This document shows, piece after piece, positions 1 through 8,804 of a DNA stretch of 64,000 nucleotides; position 1 is the stretch's first letter, and every line of letters starts with the position of its first letter. The notes below the pieces were generated by a model. The model saw nothing but the letters and a program-made list of their open reading frames with translations. It made no database searches and had not been told where the DNA came from. The DNA comes from Tidjanibacter sp. (GTDB taxonomy: Bacteria; Bacteroidota; Bacteroidia; Bacteroidales; Rikenellaceae). The position numbers and the translations under genes were made by a program. The stretch covers positions 23,185 to 87,184 of the forward strand of contig JAFQNC010000024.1 in assembly GCA_017396085.1 (NCBI GenBank), written 5' to 3'.

Positions 1-97
1 CTACTACAACATCATCCCCGATATGGGCAAGTATGCCAAGGACATCAACATCCACGTCTACGACCTTATCAAGTTCTTCGACGGAGGGGGCAAGTAG
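1..97 (+). CDS. C-terminal end of a secreted glycoside hydrolase (partial)
   Basis: Only the last 31 codons are present, read from position 2 and stopping with TAG at 95-97. The visible tail (a DMGKYAKDINIHVYDLIKFF stretch) matches the last residues of the next gene (YLGRYMKNINIHAYDLINFF), so the two are tandem paralogues. By analogy it is a secreted (beta/alpha)8-barrel glycosidase. The product name rests only on this paralogy. The gap to the next gene is 78 bases and holds no clear terminator, so cotranscription is plausible. Confidence 0.75.
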   Translation, partial: YYNIIPDMGKYAKDINIHVYDLIKFFDGGGK

Positions 98-175
98 TTG
101 GTGTTGTAGCAGAGGGCGGAACAGCGTTTTTTTGTAAAGCACAATACATAACAAATAAATAGACAGACAGAAAAA

Positions 176-1795
176 ATGAAAACCTCAAAACTTTTTAGCA
201 CTCTTGGTGCGTTGGCTTTGGTTTTGACCTTGGCTTGTACACCAGACGAACCCGTTGTGAAACCACACCGTCCGATTGGTGGCACCACCTCCGATGTGAA
301 CGACCCGCTCTTGCCACAGGCAGGCCCGCAGGAACTTTTCACTTTTGCCAACAACGCAACCAAGGCCGAGTCGGCATTCACCTATGTGGCTCCGCCCAAA
401 AAGTCCTACTATCGCCCCATTACCGTAGAGATTAGTACGAGCGACAAACCCAAAGCACAGCGCACGTGGAAGAAGATTAAGACCCGAGTGTTGGCCAACG
501 TGGTGGGCTTCACTCCCGATGAAACCATCACTACCTACAAAGAGAAGACCAACAAATATGGCTCCTCGCTCGAACTGCCCCGACAGGCGGCCACGGGTCG
601 TTTCTATGTTACGAAGATTGGCCCCCGCTGGTGGTTTGTGGACCCCGATGGCTACTTGCACCACCATCGTGGTATAACCTCGGTGCGCTATGGCTCCTCG
701 GACCGTAACGCTGCGGCTTTCCAACAACGATTTGGTGGCGATGACGCAAGGTGGCTCTATGTTACCCAAATGGAGTTGGCCAACGTGGGCATACACGGCA
801 CAGGCGCATTCTGCACCGACACCTATCAGAAAATTCAGACACACAATGCCGCCCACCCCGATGCTCCGCTGATGCTCTGCCCCTCGTTTGGCTTCATTGG
901 TGCCGCAGCCAAGGCTCTGGACAATACAAACCTCAATAGTACCAATGCCAAGATTGGTGCTGTATTGCACCCCAATTGGGAGAGTTGGGTGAATGAGTAT
1001 GTAAAGACCACTTTGGCTCCCTACAAGGGCGACCCCAACGTGGTCGGCATTTTCTCCGACAACGAGATTCCCTTTGGTGGCTCGTCCAGCGGCAGGGAGA
1101 ACTACATCCTCTACAAACTTCTCAACCTCCCCGCAGACCACTTTGGCCACAAGGCCGCACAGGCGTGGGTGGATGCCAACTATCCCGAAATGAAGTCCGA
1201 TTACAGCAATATGTGGTGGTCGGTAAACCTCAGATTTACCCAATATCTGGCCGAGAAATACTACAAGGGTGTGAGCGAGGCCATCAAGGCCTTTGACCCG
1301 CAGATGCTCTACCTCGGCACTCGTCTGCACGGCGAGTACAAAACCCAAGAGGTGGTTACCGCTGCGGGTAAGTATTGCGATGTGGTGTCGATTAACTACT
1401 ACGGCAACTGGACTCCGCAGATTGAGGTGGGTGGCCGAGTGTCGGAGTGGGAGCAGTGGTCGGGCAAGCCCTTCCTTGTAACCGAGTTCTACACCAAGGG
1501 TATTGACGACTCCGACCTCAACAACGAGAGCGGTGCAGGCTTCGCTGTGCGCAATCAGGCCGCAAGGGCCTATGCCTACCAAAACTTCACCCTCGGTCTG
1601 CTCCAAGCAACCAACTGCGTGGGCTGGCACTGGTTCAAGTATCAGGATGACGATGGCACCGACAACTCCAGCAAGCCCGCCAACAAGGGACTCTACGACA
1701 ACTCCTACCAGATGTTCCCCTACTTGGGCCGCTATATGAAAAATATCAATATTCACGCCTACGACCTGATTAACTTCTTCGACACACTCGAATAG
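176..1795 (+). CDS. Lipoprotein glycoside hydrolase, agarase-like (GH-A clan)
   Basis: The 539-residue protein starts with a lipoprotein signal (LTLAC, acylated Cys21), so it is probably tethered to the outer membrane. The body looks like a beta-agarase-type TIM barrel: a RWWFVDPDGYLHHHRG entry segment near residue 145, a candidate acid/base in FSDNE (Asn296-Glu297), a candidate nucleophile in VTEFYTKG (Glu437), and a GWHWFKYQDDD segment near the C terminus. These match the general layout of GH50/GH86-like agarases and related GH-A enzymes. The substrate is not determinable here; galactan or host/plant glycan is a guess. Its paralogue lies directly upstream, and an HTCS follows 54 bases downstream, suggesting a small polysaccharide-utilisation locus without SusC/SusD in view. 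Confidence 0.75.
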   Translation: MKTSKLFSTLGALALVLTLACTPDEPVVKPHRPIGGTTSDVNDPLLPQAGPQELFTFANNATKAESAFTYVAPPKKSYYRPITVEISTSDKPKAQRTWKKIKTRVLANVVGFTPDETITTYKEKTNKYGSSLELPRQAATGRFYVTKIGPRWWFVDPDGYLHHHRGITSVRYGSSDRNAAAFQQRFGGDDARWLYVTQMELANVGIHGTGAFCTDTYQKIQTHNAAHPDAPLMLCPSFGFIGAAAKALDNTNLNSTNAKIGAVLHPNWESWVNEYVKTTLAPYKGDPNVVGIFSDNEIPFGGSSSGRENYILYKLLNLPADHFGHKAAQAWVDANYPEMKSDYSNMWWSVNLRFTQYLAEKYYKGVSEAIKAFDPQMLYLGTRLHGEYKTQEVVTAAGKYCDVVSINYYGNWTPQIEVGGRVSEWEQWSGKPFLVTEFYTKGIDDSDLNNESGAGFAVRNQAARAYAYQNFTLGLLQATNCVGWHWFKYQDDDGTDNSSKPANKGLYDNSYQMFPYLGRYMKNINIHAYDLINFFDTLE

Positions 1796-1849
1796 TGAGG
1801 CGTGTGTTTTGTAGTAAGAGAATTGCACACTCAAAACGAATATCAGAAT

Positions 1850-4800
1850 ATGAAAAAACGACTCTTGACAGTGGCCATTGCCCTTTTTGTGGGCCTTCTT
1901 TCGGTGGAGGCAAGTGGGTTTGCACGCTTTGAGCGCCTCACCACCAACGATGGACTGTCGAGCCTCTGTGTTGGGCCAATCTATCAAGACGAGTTCGGGA
2001 TGGTGTGGGTGGCTACCAACGATGGACTAAACCGCTACAATGGTAGGTCCATATCTGTGTACAGGCCCATACTTGGCGACTCCACTTCGCTGTATAACAA
2101 CAATATACGAGCAGTGTGTGGCAACCGTAACGGCAAGGTTTGGGTGATTAATAAGTATGCCCTCTCGGAGTTCGATATGGCTACCGAGAAATTCCACACC
2201 ATACGTAAGAAGGGCGTGCGTACCATCTGTTGCGAAAACAACACCCTTTGGGTGGCGGGTTTCCGACAAATATGGAGGCTTGACGAGCAGGGTACCCTGC
2301 AAACTTTCTACGAGTTGCCACAAGGAGTGAAGGTGAATGCAATGAAGGTACTCTCCGATGGGCGTTTGGCTCTTGGCACAGAGGCGCACGGAGTGATTTT
2401 TATTGACTCCAACCGCAAGATAACCTCCACACTCGGTGGGCAAAACATCTCATACATCTTTGAGGACTCCAAGCACAGAATGTGGTTCTCCACACGCTAC
2501 AATGGTATCTATTGCTATGGTCAAGACGCAAGTGTGGTGAACTATGTGGCCACACAAGACGAAAACAGCCTGCCCGACAACTTTGTGCGCAGTGTGTGTG
2601 AGGACGACCTCGGACACATTTGGGTGGGAACTTTCAAGGGACTTTGTGAAATAAATCCCGAAACTCGCTCGGTGAGGCGCGTTGATGACGAGGAGGGCTC
2701 ACTACGAAGCACCTCCGTGTGGTATACCTACTGCGATGCCAACGGTCTGGTGTGGATTGGAACCTACCACGGTGGTGTGTTTATCTACAACCGAGAACTC
2801 GACCGCTACAAACACCACGACATCTTCGGTAGCATCGTTGAGGACAACGCTGGCAACCTCTGGCTCGGCTCGGAGGACTCGCCACTGGTGAAGTACAACC
2901 CCCGCACCGATAGGGTACAGAGGGTACACGAGCGCAAATTTATGGACGAGGGTATCACCTCGCTCTACTTCGACTTGCAGGAGAACGAACTCTGGGTGGG
3001 TACACTGCGTGGTGGCTTGGTAAGGTTGAGTAGCGATGGTAGGATACTCCAACAATTCCGCCACAGCGACACCAACCCTCGCTCGCTGCCCAACAACCAC
3101 GCCCGAGAGATTATCCCCTTCGGGACAGACTCCCTCATTGTGGCCCACCACACGGGCTTGATGGTGTTCAATAAGCGCACCGGCGAGTGTCGCGAGGTGG
3201 AGGTGTTGAGTCGTGTGGGCGGAGGCCACGTTTCGGATGTGTTGCTCGACAGCAATGGCGACTGCTGGGCCTCGGTGTCGGCCGGTGTGGTCAGATACAA
3301 CCTCGCCACGGGCGAAAGCCGACAGTATCTGGTGGAGACGTCAATCCCCGAGATGGGAAGTGCCCACGTGCAGAAACTTTTTGAGGATGGGGATGGTAAC
3401 ATTTGGCTTGGCTCTTCGGGCGCAGGACTCTTCCTCTTTGAGCCCCAAACGGATTCGTTTGTCTGCATCAATGGCAAGAACAGCGCACTGCCCAGCGACT
3501 ACATCATAGACATTGCCCAAACCGAGAGTGGCTACTTGCTCATCGCCACGATGGGTGGACTTGTGAAGTATGACCACGACAACAACATCTTCTACACCTA
3601 CAATCGCAACAGTGGCTATCCGTTGCCCGAGGCGGCTACCTATGGTATCTTCATCGCCTCCGACAATGTGGTCTACCTCTCCGGCCACCGACATATGGTG
3701 TCGTTCCACGAGCAGGACCTTGTGCGCAGGAAGGCACCACACAACATCTGGTTTGTAAACCTGAGGGTGGACAATATGCCTGTGGCTCCCGGCGACCAAA
3801 GCGGTATACTCTCGCAGTCGCTCTTCTATCAGAACAAAATACGCCTCGACAGGGGGCACTCAATGTGGTCGGTGGAGTGTACCACGCTGGGTAGTGTGCC
3901 CGATGCAATCTCCCGATTGGAGTACAAACTCGAGGGCTACGATGAGGATTGGATTATTGGCGACTGGGGCAAACCTATCTCCTACACCAACCTCCCCGGC
4001 AGGGACTATGTGCTCAAAGTAAGGCGCATACACAACCAATCTTCGGAAGTGTTGGCCGAGAAGAGCCTGAAAGTGGAGGTGGTGCCTCCATTTTACGCCA
4101 CGTGGTGGTTCGTACTGCTGCTGTTGGCTGTGGTGCTGACGCTGGCGGTGGTCTACTTCAAATTCTACTCCAGCAGGGTTAAACTTCACGCCTCGCTCGA
4201 GTGGGAGAAACTCGAAAAGAAGAAGATTCAGGAACTCAACGAAAACAAGTTGCAGTTCTTCACCTATGTGTCGCACGAAATTCGCACCCCTGTAACGCTC
4301 ATCAACAGCCAGTTGGAGTCGATTCTTGCACAGCAGGGCGTGCCTCCCTCGGTCTACCGCAAGGTGAGCAGTATGCACGACAACCTGCAAAAGGTCTACA
4401 ACCTCATCAACGAACTCCTCGACTTCAAGAAGAGGGAGAGGATGATTGAGAGTATGCGCTTCTGCAATGGCGACATCATTACGATGCTCGAAAAGACAGC
4501 CACTTCGTTCAGGGAGTATGCCGTGCAGAGGAAGGTGAAGTTTGAATTCCTCAATCAGACCGATGTGCTCTCGCTCAAAGTGTGGTACGATGCGGTGCAG
4601 ATGGACAAGGTGCTCAACAACCTCCTTTCCAATGCCTTCAAACACACCCCCGAGGGCGGTAAAATCAAACTCATACTGAGCCAAACGGAGCAGAGTGTGC
4701 TGATTAGCGTGAAGGACACCGGCGATGGTATCGACCCCGAATATCAGAAGGCCATCTTTGAGCCCTTCTCGCAGGTGCCCGGCGACTCGGCCGCAGCACT

Positions 4801-5824
4801 CGGCACGGGCTTGGGTTTGGCCATAACGCAGGGCATTGTGCAGGCCCACGGTGGTACCATAGCGTTGGAGAGCGAAAAGGGCAAGGGGGCCAAATTTGTC
4901 ATCACCCTGCCCAAGGGCGACAGCCACATTGCCGAGGAGCAGAAGTGTGAGGTGGCCGATGAGGACAACCAAACCATTGAGGCCAACCGACTGATGGACA
5001 AACAGTTTGTTGAGGACATCGTGCGCTCGCAGGAGGAGGCCGGCTCGCGTGGAGCCAAGATGCTCATTGTGGAGGACAACAACGAACTAAGGCAGTATCT
5101 GACCGAACTCTTTGACCCCTTCTACAAGGTTACTTCGGCGTGTGATGGCGAGGATGCGCTGCAAAAGTTGGAGTACTACACGCCCGACATCATTGTCAGC
5201 GACCTGATGATGCCCAATGTGGACGGCGTGGAACTCTGTCGCAGGGTGAAAAACAACGTGGAAACGAGCCACATACGCTTTGTGATGCTCACGGCAAAGG
5301 TTACCGTGGAGGCGGAGTTGGAGGGCTTCCGCAGTGGTGCCGATGACTACATCGCCAAGCCGTTCAACTCCAAGATTCTCGTTACCAAGTGTAACGCTCT
5401 TGTCAATAGCCGTCTGCAACAGCAAAGGTCGTTTATGTACTCTATGGACTCGGAGGAGTTGGCCGGCAACAACACCATAGACAAGACCTTCCTCGATTCG
5501 GCAATGAAGATTATGAACGAGCACATCTCCGATGCAAGTTTTGACATTGGCGAGTTTGCCCGTGAGATGGCTATGGGCCGCACCTCGTTCTTTATGAAAC
5601 TCAAGGGTATCACCGGCCAGACGCCCAACAAGTTTATGACCAACGTGAGGCTCAAAAAGTCGCTTGACATTATGCGTAGCGACCCCGCACTCTCGGTTGG
5701 CGAGGTGTCGTATATGGTCGGTTTTAGTTCGCCGAGCTACTTCATCAAACTCTTCAAGGAACTCTTTGGCGAAACGCCCGCATCGTTCAAGAAGAATTTG
5801 GGACATTCGGAGCAAGAGGGGTAA
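1850..5824 (+). CDS. Hybrid two-component system sensor/regulator (HTCS)
   Basis: This single protein of 1324 residues senses periplasmic sugar and regulates transcription. Order: signal peptide; about fourteen two-component-propeller repeats (recurrent GLVWIGT, NIWLGSSGAG motifs) and a Y_Y_Y-type domain to about residue 745; one membrane helix around 750-771; HisKA with phospho-acceptor His809 (YVSHEIRTP); HATPase with N-box Asn928 and DTGDGID; a receiver domain with Asp1118 (SDLMMP) and KPF; and a C-terminal AraC-type HTH around 1230-1315. The family typically activates adjacent glycan-utilisation genes, here the upstream hydrolases. The longer frame opens at 1802, but the Met at 1850 begins a normal signal peptide (MKKRLLTVAIALF) and is preferred. 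A terminator follows the stop. Confidence 0.95.
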   Translation: MKKRLLTVAIALFVGLLSVEASGFARFERLTTNDGLSSLCVGPIYQDEFGMVWVATNDGLNRYNGRSISVYRPILGDSTSLYNNNIRAVCGNRNGKVWVINKYALSEFDMATEKFHTIRKKGVRTICCENNTLWVAGFRQIWRLDEQGTLQTFYELPQGVKVNAMKVLSDGRLALGTEAHGVIFIDSNRKITSTLGGQNISYIFEDSKHRMWFSTRYNGIYCYGQDASVVNYVATQDENSLPDNFVRSVCEDDLGHIWVGTFKGLCEINPETRSVRRVDDEEGSLRSTSVWYTYCDANGLVWIGTYHGGVFIYNRELDRYKHHDIFGSIVEDNAGNLWLGSEDSPLVKYNPRTDRVQRVHERKFMDEGITSLYFDLQENELWVGTLRGGLVRLSSDGRILQQFRHSDTNPRSLPNNHAREIIPFGTDSLIVAHHTGLMVFNKRTGECREVEVLSRVGGGHVSDVLLDSNGDCWASVSAGVVRYNLATGESRQYLVETSIPEMGSAHVQKLFEDGDGNIWLGSSGAGLFLFEPQTDSFVCINGKNSALPSDYIIDIAQTESGYLLIATMGGLVKYDHDNNIFYTYNRNSGYPLPEAATYGIFIASDNVVYLSGHRHMVSFHEQDLVRRKAPHNIWFVNLRVDNMPVAPGDQSGILSQSLFYQNKIRLDRGHSMWSVECTTLGSVPDAISRLEYKLEGYDEDWIIGDWGKPISYTNLPGRDYVLKVRRIHNQSSEVLAEKSLKVEVVPPFYATWWFVLLLLAVVLTLAVVYFKFYSSRVKLHASLEWEKLEKKKIQELNENKLQFFTYVSHEIRTPVTLINSQLESILAQQGVPPSVYRKVSSMHDNLQKVYNLINELLDFKKRERMIESMRFCNGDIITMLEKTATSFREYAVQRKVKFEFLNQTDVLSLKVWYDAVQMDKVLNNLLSNAFKHTPEGGKIKLILSQTEQSVLISVKDTGDGIDPEYQKAIFEPFSQVPGDSAAALGTGLGLAITQGIVQAHGGTIALESEKGKGAKFVITLPKGDSHIAEEQKCEVADEDNQTIEANRLMDKQFVEDIVRSQEEAGSRGAKMLIVEDNNELRQYLTELFDPFYKVTSACDGEDALQKLEYYTPDIIVSDLMMPNVDGVELCRRVKNNVETSHIRFVMLTAKVTVEAELEGFRSGADDYIAKPFNSKILVTKCNALVNSRLQQQRSFMYSMDSEELAGNNTIDKTFLDSAMKIMNEHISDASFDIGEFAREMAMGRTSFFMKLKGITGQTPNKFMTNVRLKKSLDIMRSDPALSVGEVSYMVGFSSPSYFIKLFKELFGETPASFKKNLGHSEQEG

Positions 5825-5846
5825 CAACTCCCAAAACAAAAAAAGT

Positions 5847-5875
5847 AGGGTGTGTCTAACTTTTAGACACACCCT
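5847..5875. terminator. Bidirectional terminator between the HTCS and rRNA methylase genes
   Basis: A perfect 13-bp stem (AGGGTGTGTCTAA and its complement) closes a 3-base loop. It is flanked by A-rich sequence on the left and T-rich sequence on the right. It lies between convergent genes, so it can serve both. The stem resembles those at 16569 and 39321. Confidence 0.85.
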
Positions 5876-5907
5876 TTGTTTTTCACACACTATTTGTGAA
5901 CAAATCT

Positions 5908-6651
5908 CTACTTCGGGCGGCGGAAGTTCTCACACACAATGGCGGTGGCGATGGCCACGTTGAGCGACTCGCTTCCCCTGCGGTCGGCAGGCCAAGGCGG
6001 AATGAAGAGGTTGCGCTCCACCTCGCACTGCACCTCCTTTGATACCCCACGCCCCTCGTTGCCCATAACAATCACTCCGCCACTTGTCAGTGGGGCGGTG
6101 TGGATGTCCTTACCATCAAGAGTGGTAGCGTAGGTGGCAACCCCACGGCTTCGTGCCTCGCGCAACCACTCGGCAAGGTCGCAGTAGTGTACCGTCACAC
6201 GCAGCAAGGCTCCCATTGTGGCCTGCACCACCTTCGGGCCCCAACAGTCGGCTGTGGTGGGGGTGCAGACAATGCGGCTTATGCCATACCAATCGGCCGT
6301 GCGGATGATGGTGCCGAGGTTGCCGGGGTCCTGCACCTCATCAAGGGCAATGACCAACTCGGCTGGGGTGGCAGGGGTGAGTTTGCGCTTGGGAATGGCC
6401 ACCACGGCGAGCGACTTGGGCACGCTCTTGAAGGCACTCATTCGCTCCATATCCTTGGTGCTGACCACCTCGGCCCTCGGGTGGTCTATGCGGCTACCCT
6501 CCAGCACAAAGAGTCGTTCCACCCTCCACGCAGGCTCGCGCAGAAGTTCTTCCACAACCTTGTCGCCCTCGGCCACAAAGAGTCCGCTGGCGGTGCGTGC
6601 CTGCTTGTCTTGCAGGGAGCGCACAAATTGTATGTCGGCTTTCGTAATCAT
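5908..6651 (-). CDS. TrmH/SpoU family RNA 2'-O-methyltransferase
   Basis: The 247-residue protein is a SPOUT-fold methylase that would transfer a methyl group from S-adenosylmethionine to a ribose 2'-OH in rRNA or tRNA. The N-terminal third (about 1-90) is the small substrate-binding domain. The three SpoU motifs follow: DEVQDPGNLGTIIRTAD (Asn111, Arg117), VMGNEGRGVS (197-202) and ESLNVA (228-233), which form the trefoil knot. It is the last gene of a minus-strand run with the M20 amidohydrolase (20-base gap) and glutaminyl cyclase. The family assignment is firm; the target nucleotide cannot be read from sequence. Confidence 0.93.
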   Translation of the reverse strand: MITKADIQFVRSLQDKQARTASGLFVAEGDKVVEELLREPAWRVERLFVLEGSRIDHPRAEVVSTKDMERMSAFKSVPKSLAVVAIPKRKLTPATPAELVIALDEVQDPGNLGTIIRTADWYGISRIVCTPTTADCWGPKVVQATMGALLRVTVHYCDLAEWLREARSRGVATYATTLDGKDIHTAPLTSGGVIVMGNEGRGVSKEVQCEVERNLFIPPWPADRRGSESLNVAIATAIVCENFRRPK

Positions 6652-6671
6652 ATCATCGGTATAGGGTGTGC

Positions 6672-7889
6672 CTATAAGGTGGCAAAATGGAGTGCAAGCA
6701 GGGTCATTGTGATAACACCGTGGCCTATGGCTTTGGTGTCGGGGCAGAAGGCGGCGGTGTGGAGCGCACCCGCACGTGCGGCGGCAAAATCCTCGCCCGT
6801 GTAGCCCACGCCCAAGCGGTAGAAGAGGGCAGGGTAACGCTCGGTGTAGTAGCCAAAGTCCTCACCCGTGGGGCGCAGACCGAGCCTTACGACCTCCCCT
6901 TTGCCAAGCGTGCTCGACAAGCAGGAAATGGCCTCTTCGGCCAACGCAGGGGCGTTGTAGACTGCGGGGTATCCCTCACCAAAGTTTTCCGTTACGGATA
7001 CGCCGTAGTGCTGTGCAATGGCTTCACAAGCCTCGCCAATGAGTGCCTTAACCTCGGCTCTCCATCCCTCGTCAAAGGTGCGCATCGTACCCTCAAGGTG
7101 CACCTTGTCGGGCACAATGTTGGTGGCTCCATCGGCCACAATGCGCCCAATGGAGAGTATGGTCGGCACGCTGGTATCGGGGCTCTTGGCGGGAATTTCG
7201 TAGAGCCTCTCTATCAGTTTGGCTGTGGGCAGAATGGGGTCCACGATGCCCTTGCGCAGGGCTGCGTGGCCACCGTGGCCCTCCACCGTGATGTGGATTT
7301 CATCGCAAGCGGCCATATATTTGCCGGCACAAATGCCAACGGTGCCCGTGGGCAGGGTGGGCTCAACGTGCTCCCCAAGAAAGGCAACCACCTCGTAGTC
7401 CTCAAATGGCTCCTCGGACAGCACCCCCTTGGCTCCACCCGGGTTGAGTTCCTCGCCCGGTTGGAAGAGTCCGAAGATGGTGCAGTTGAACTCCTCTCGG
7501 TGGCGATTGAGCACCGCAAGAGTGCCCAGCAGAACGGTGGTGTGGAGGTCGTGGCCGCAGGCGTGCATCACACCCTCGCGCTCCGAGGGGTGGGGAGATG
7601 CGCTCTGCTCGGAGATGGGGAGTGCGTCAATGTCGGCACGCAACACAATGGCTCTCCTCTTTGCGCCAACACGCTCCTCGGAGGCCTTTGTGCCCTCAAT
7701 TTTGGCCAGCACACCCGTGCCCGCAATGGTCCTACACTCAATCGTTTGTGAGCGCAGGGTGGCCACAATCTGCTCTGCCGTGCGGTGCTCGGCAAAGGAG
7801 AGTTCGGGCTGCGAGTGCAGTCTGTAATATGTATTGACCAAGCCGACATAGTCGCCCAGCACCTCGTCCGTGAGCCTCTTGATTTCCAT
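6672..7889 (-). CDS. M20 family metal-dependent amidohydrolase
   Basis: The 405-residue protein belongs to the M20D group of zinc or manganese amidohydrolases, which cleave N-acyl amino acids, hippurate or similar amides. Seen are the N-terminal HSQPELSF segment, the metal-binding MHACGHDLHT motif (residues 108-117), the EPFEDYE/GEHVEP region, and a dimerisation domain in the middle third (GHGGHAALRKGIVDPI). No signal peptide is evident, so it is probably cytoplasmic. It starts one base after the glutaminyl cyclase stop, implying translational coupling. The substrate is unknown; processing of acylated amino acids together with the cyclase is only a contextual guess. Confidence 0.9.
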   Translation of the reverse strand: MEIKRLTDEVLGDYVGLVNTYYRLHSQPELSFAEHRTAEQIVATLRSQTIECRTIAGTGVLAKIEGTKASEERVGAKRRAIVLRADIDALPISEQSASPHPSEREGVMHACGHDLHTTVLLGTLAVLNRHREEFNCTIFGLFQPGEELNPGGAKGVLSEEPFEDYEVVAFLGEHVEPTLPTGTVGICAGKYMAACDEIHITVEGHGGHAALRKGIVDPILPTAKLIERLYEIPAKSPDTSVPTILSIGRIVADGATNIVPDKVHLEGTMRTFDEGWRAEVKALIGEACEAIAQHYGVSVTENFGEGYPAVYNAPALAEEAISCLSSTLGKGEVVRLGLRPTGEDFGYYTERYPALFYRLGVGYTGEDFAAARAGALHTAAFCPDTKAIGHGVITMTLLALHFATL

Positions 7890-7890
7890 C

Positions 7891-8721
7891 CTATTCTTGT
7901 GTGAGTTCTATCTGATAAATCTTGTTCCAATTTTTGCCCGTAACAAAGAGCCTTCGGGCGGAGGCATCCCAAGCAATGCCGTTGAGCACATCGTCTTGCC
8001 ACTTGCGGTCGGAGGGTGCTTGGAGCCCTGTGAGGTCCACAATACCCACCACTGCGCCACTCTCGGGGTTGATGCGCACAATCTGGTCGGTCATATAGAC
8101 GTTGGCCCAAATCTCGCCCTCTATCCATTCCAACTCGTTGAGCATACCGAGTTTGCGCCCCGCATTGCGCACCTCAATCGTGCGCTCGGCCTTGAAGGTG
8201 CGTGGGTTGCGCACGGTGATGCAGTCGGTGCCATCGGAGGTGTAGAGCAGGGTGCCATCGGTGGTGATGCCCCAACCCTCGCCCTCGTAGGAGTGCTCGC
8301 CCACTTTGCGCAGGGTTGCCTTGTCGTAGACAAAAGCCTTGCCGCTGGTCCAAGTGAGCTGGTAGATGCGGTCGCCAAGGAGGGTTATGCCCTCGCCGAA
8401 ATAGTTGCGGTCCAAAGATACTCTTTTGAGGGCTTCGCCTGTGGCGGGATTGACCACCCTCAACTCCGAGCGACCATTGAGTCCCGTGCCCTCATAGAAT
8501 ACGCCGTCTTCCCACTGCAACCCTTGGGTGTAGGCAGAGGTGGAGTGGGGGAGTTCGGCCACCACCCTATAACCATAGCGCAGGGGGATGACCTTACCCT
8601 CGCTTGCGGCACTCTGCGTGTGGGCTGTGGAGATGCGTTTCTTGGGCCTCTTGGCCTCGGCACCACACCCAAAAGCGAGTGTGCAGACAAGTAGTGTGAG
8701 TACAAATGGGGTGCGTTTCAT
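7891..8721 (-). CDS. Glutaminyl-peptide cyclotransferase, lipoprotein
   Basis: The 276-residue protein resembles the plant/bacterial type of glutaminyl cyclase, which turns N-terminal Gln into pyroglutamate. The mature part is a five-bladed propeller with diagnostic segments AYTQGLQWEDG, YFGEGITLLGD, YEGEGWGIT, LNELEWIEGEIWANV and NGIAWD. The N terminus is a lipoprotein signal (LAFGC, Cys19), placing it in the periplasm or at the outer membrane, where Bacteroidetes carry abundant N-terminal pyroglutamate on exported proteins (established for the phylum). The frame opens 75 bases upstream, but the Met at 8721 begins the signal peptide and sits just after a promoter-like CAAAGATA (8745-8752, minus strand). 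Confidence 0.9.
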   Translation of the reverse strand: MKRTPFVLTLLVCTLAFGCGAEAKRPKKRISTAHTQSAASEGKVIPLRYGYRVVAELPHSTSAYTQGLQWEDGVFYEGTGLNGRSELRVVNPATGEALKRVSLDRNYFGEGITLLGDRIYQLTWTSGKAFVYDKATLRKVGEHSYEGEGWGITTDGTLLYTSDGTDCITVRNPRTFKAERTIEVRNAGRKLGMLNELEWIEGEIWANVYMTDQIVRINPESGAVVGIVDLTGLQAPSDRKWQDDVLNGIAWDASARRLFVTGKNWNKIYQIELTQE

Positions 8722-8744
8722 AAAAAAGGTCGCTCTAATCAATA

Positions 8745-8752
8745 CAAAGATA
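8745..8752 (-). promoter_or_regulatory. Promoter -7 box for the glutaminyl cyclase operon
   Basis: On the minus strand this reads TATCTTTG, a full match to the Bacteroidetes -7 consensus TAnnTTTG. It sits 24 bases before the chosen start codon. I see no convincing -33 TTTG at the usual distance. It lies 12 bases from the oppositely directed serS box. Confidence 0.55.
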
Positions 8753-8764
8753 TGGAAAAATTGG

Positions 8765-8772
8765 TATATTTG
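8765..8772 (+). promoter_or_regulatory. Promoter -7 box for serS
   Basis: TATATTTG matches TAnnTTTG exactly and lies 32 bases before the serS start codon. A clear -33 element is missing. Together with the minus-strand box at 8745-8752 it makes a compact divergent promoter. Confidence 0.6.
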
Positions 8773-8804
8773 TGGCAGATTATTCGTAAAAACCAAAATT
8801 TCCT

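Noticed and set aside
185..1987. 600-codon open frame antisense to the lipoprotein hydrolase
   Set aside because: The plus-strand gene has a lipobox, catalytic motifs and a paralogue; the antisense product shows none.
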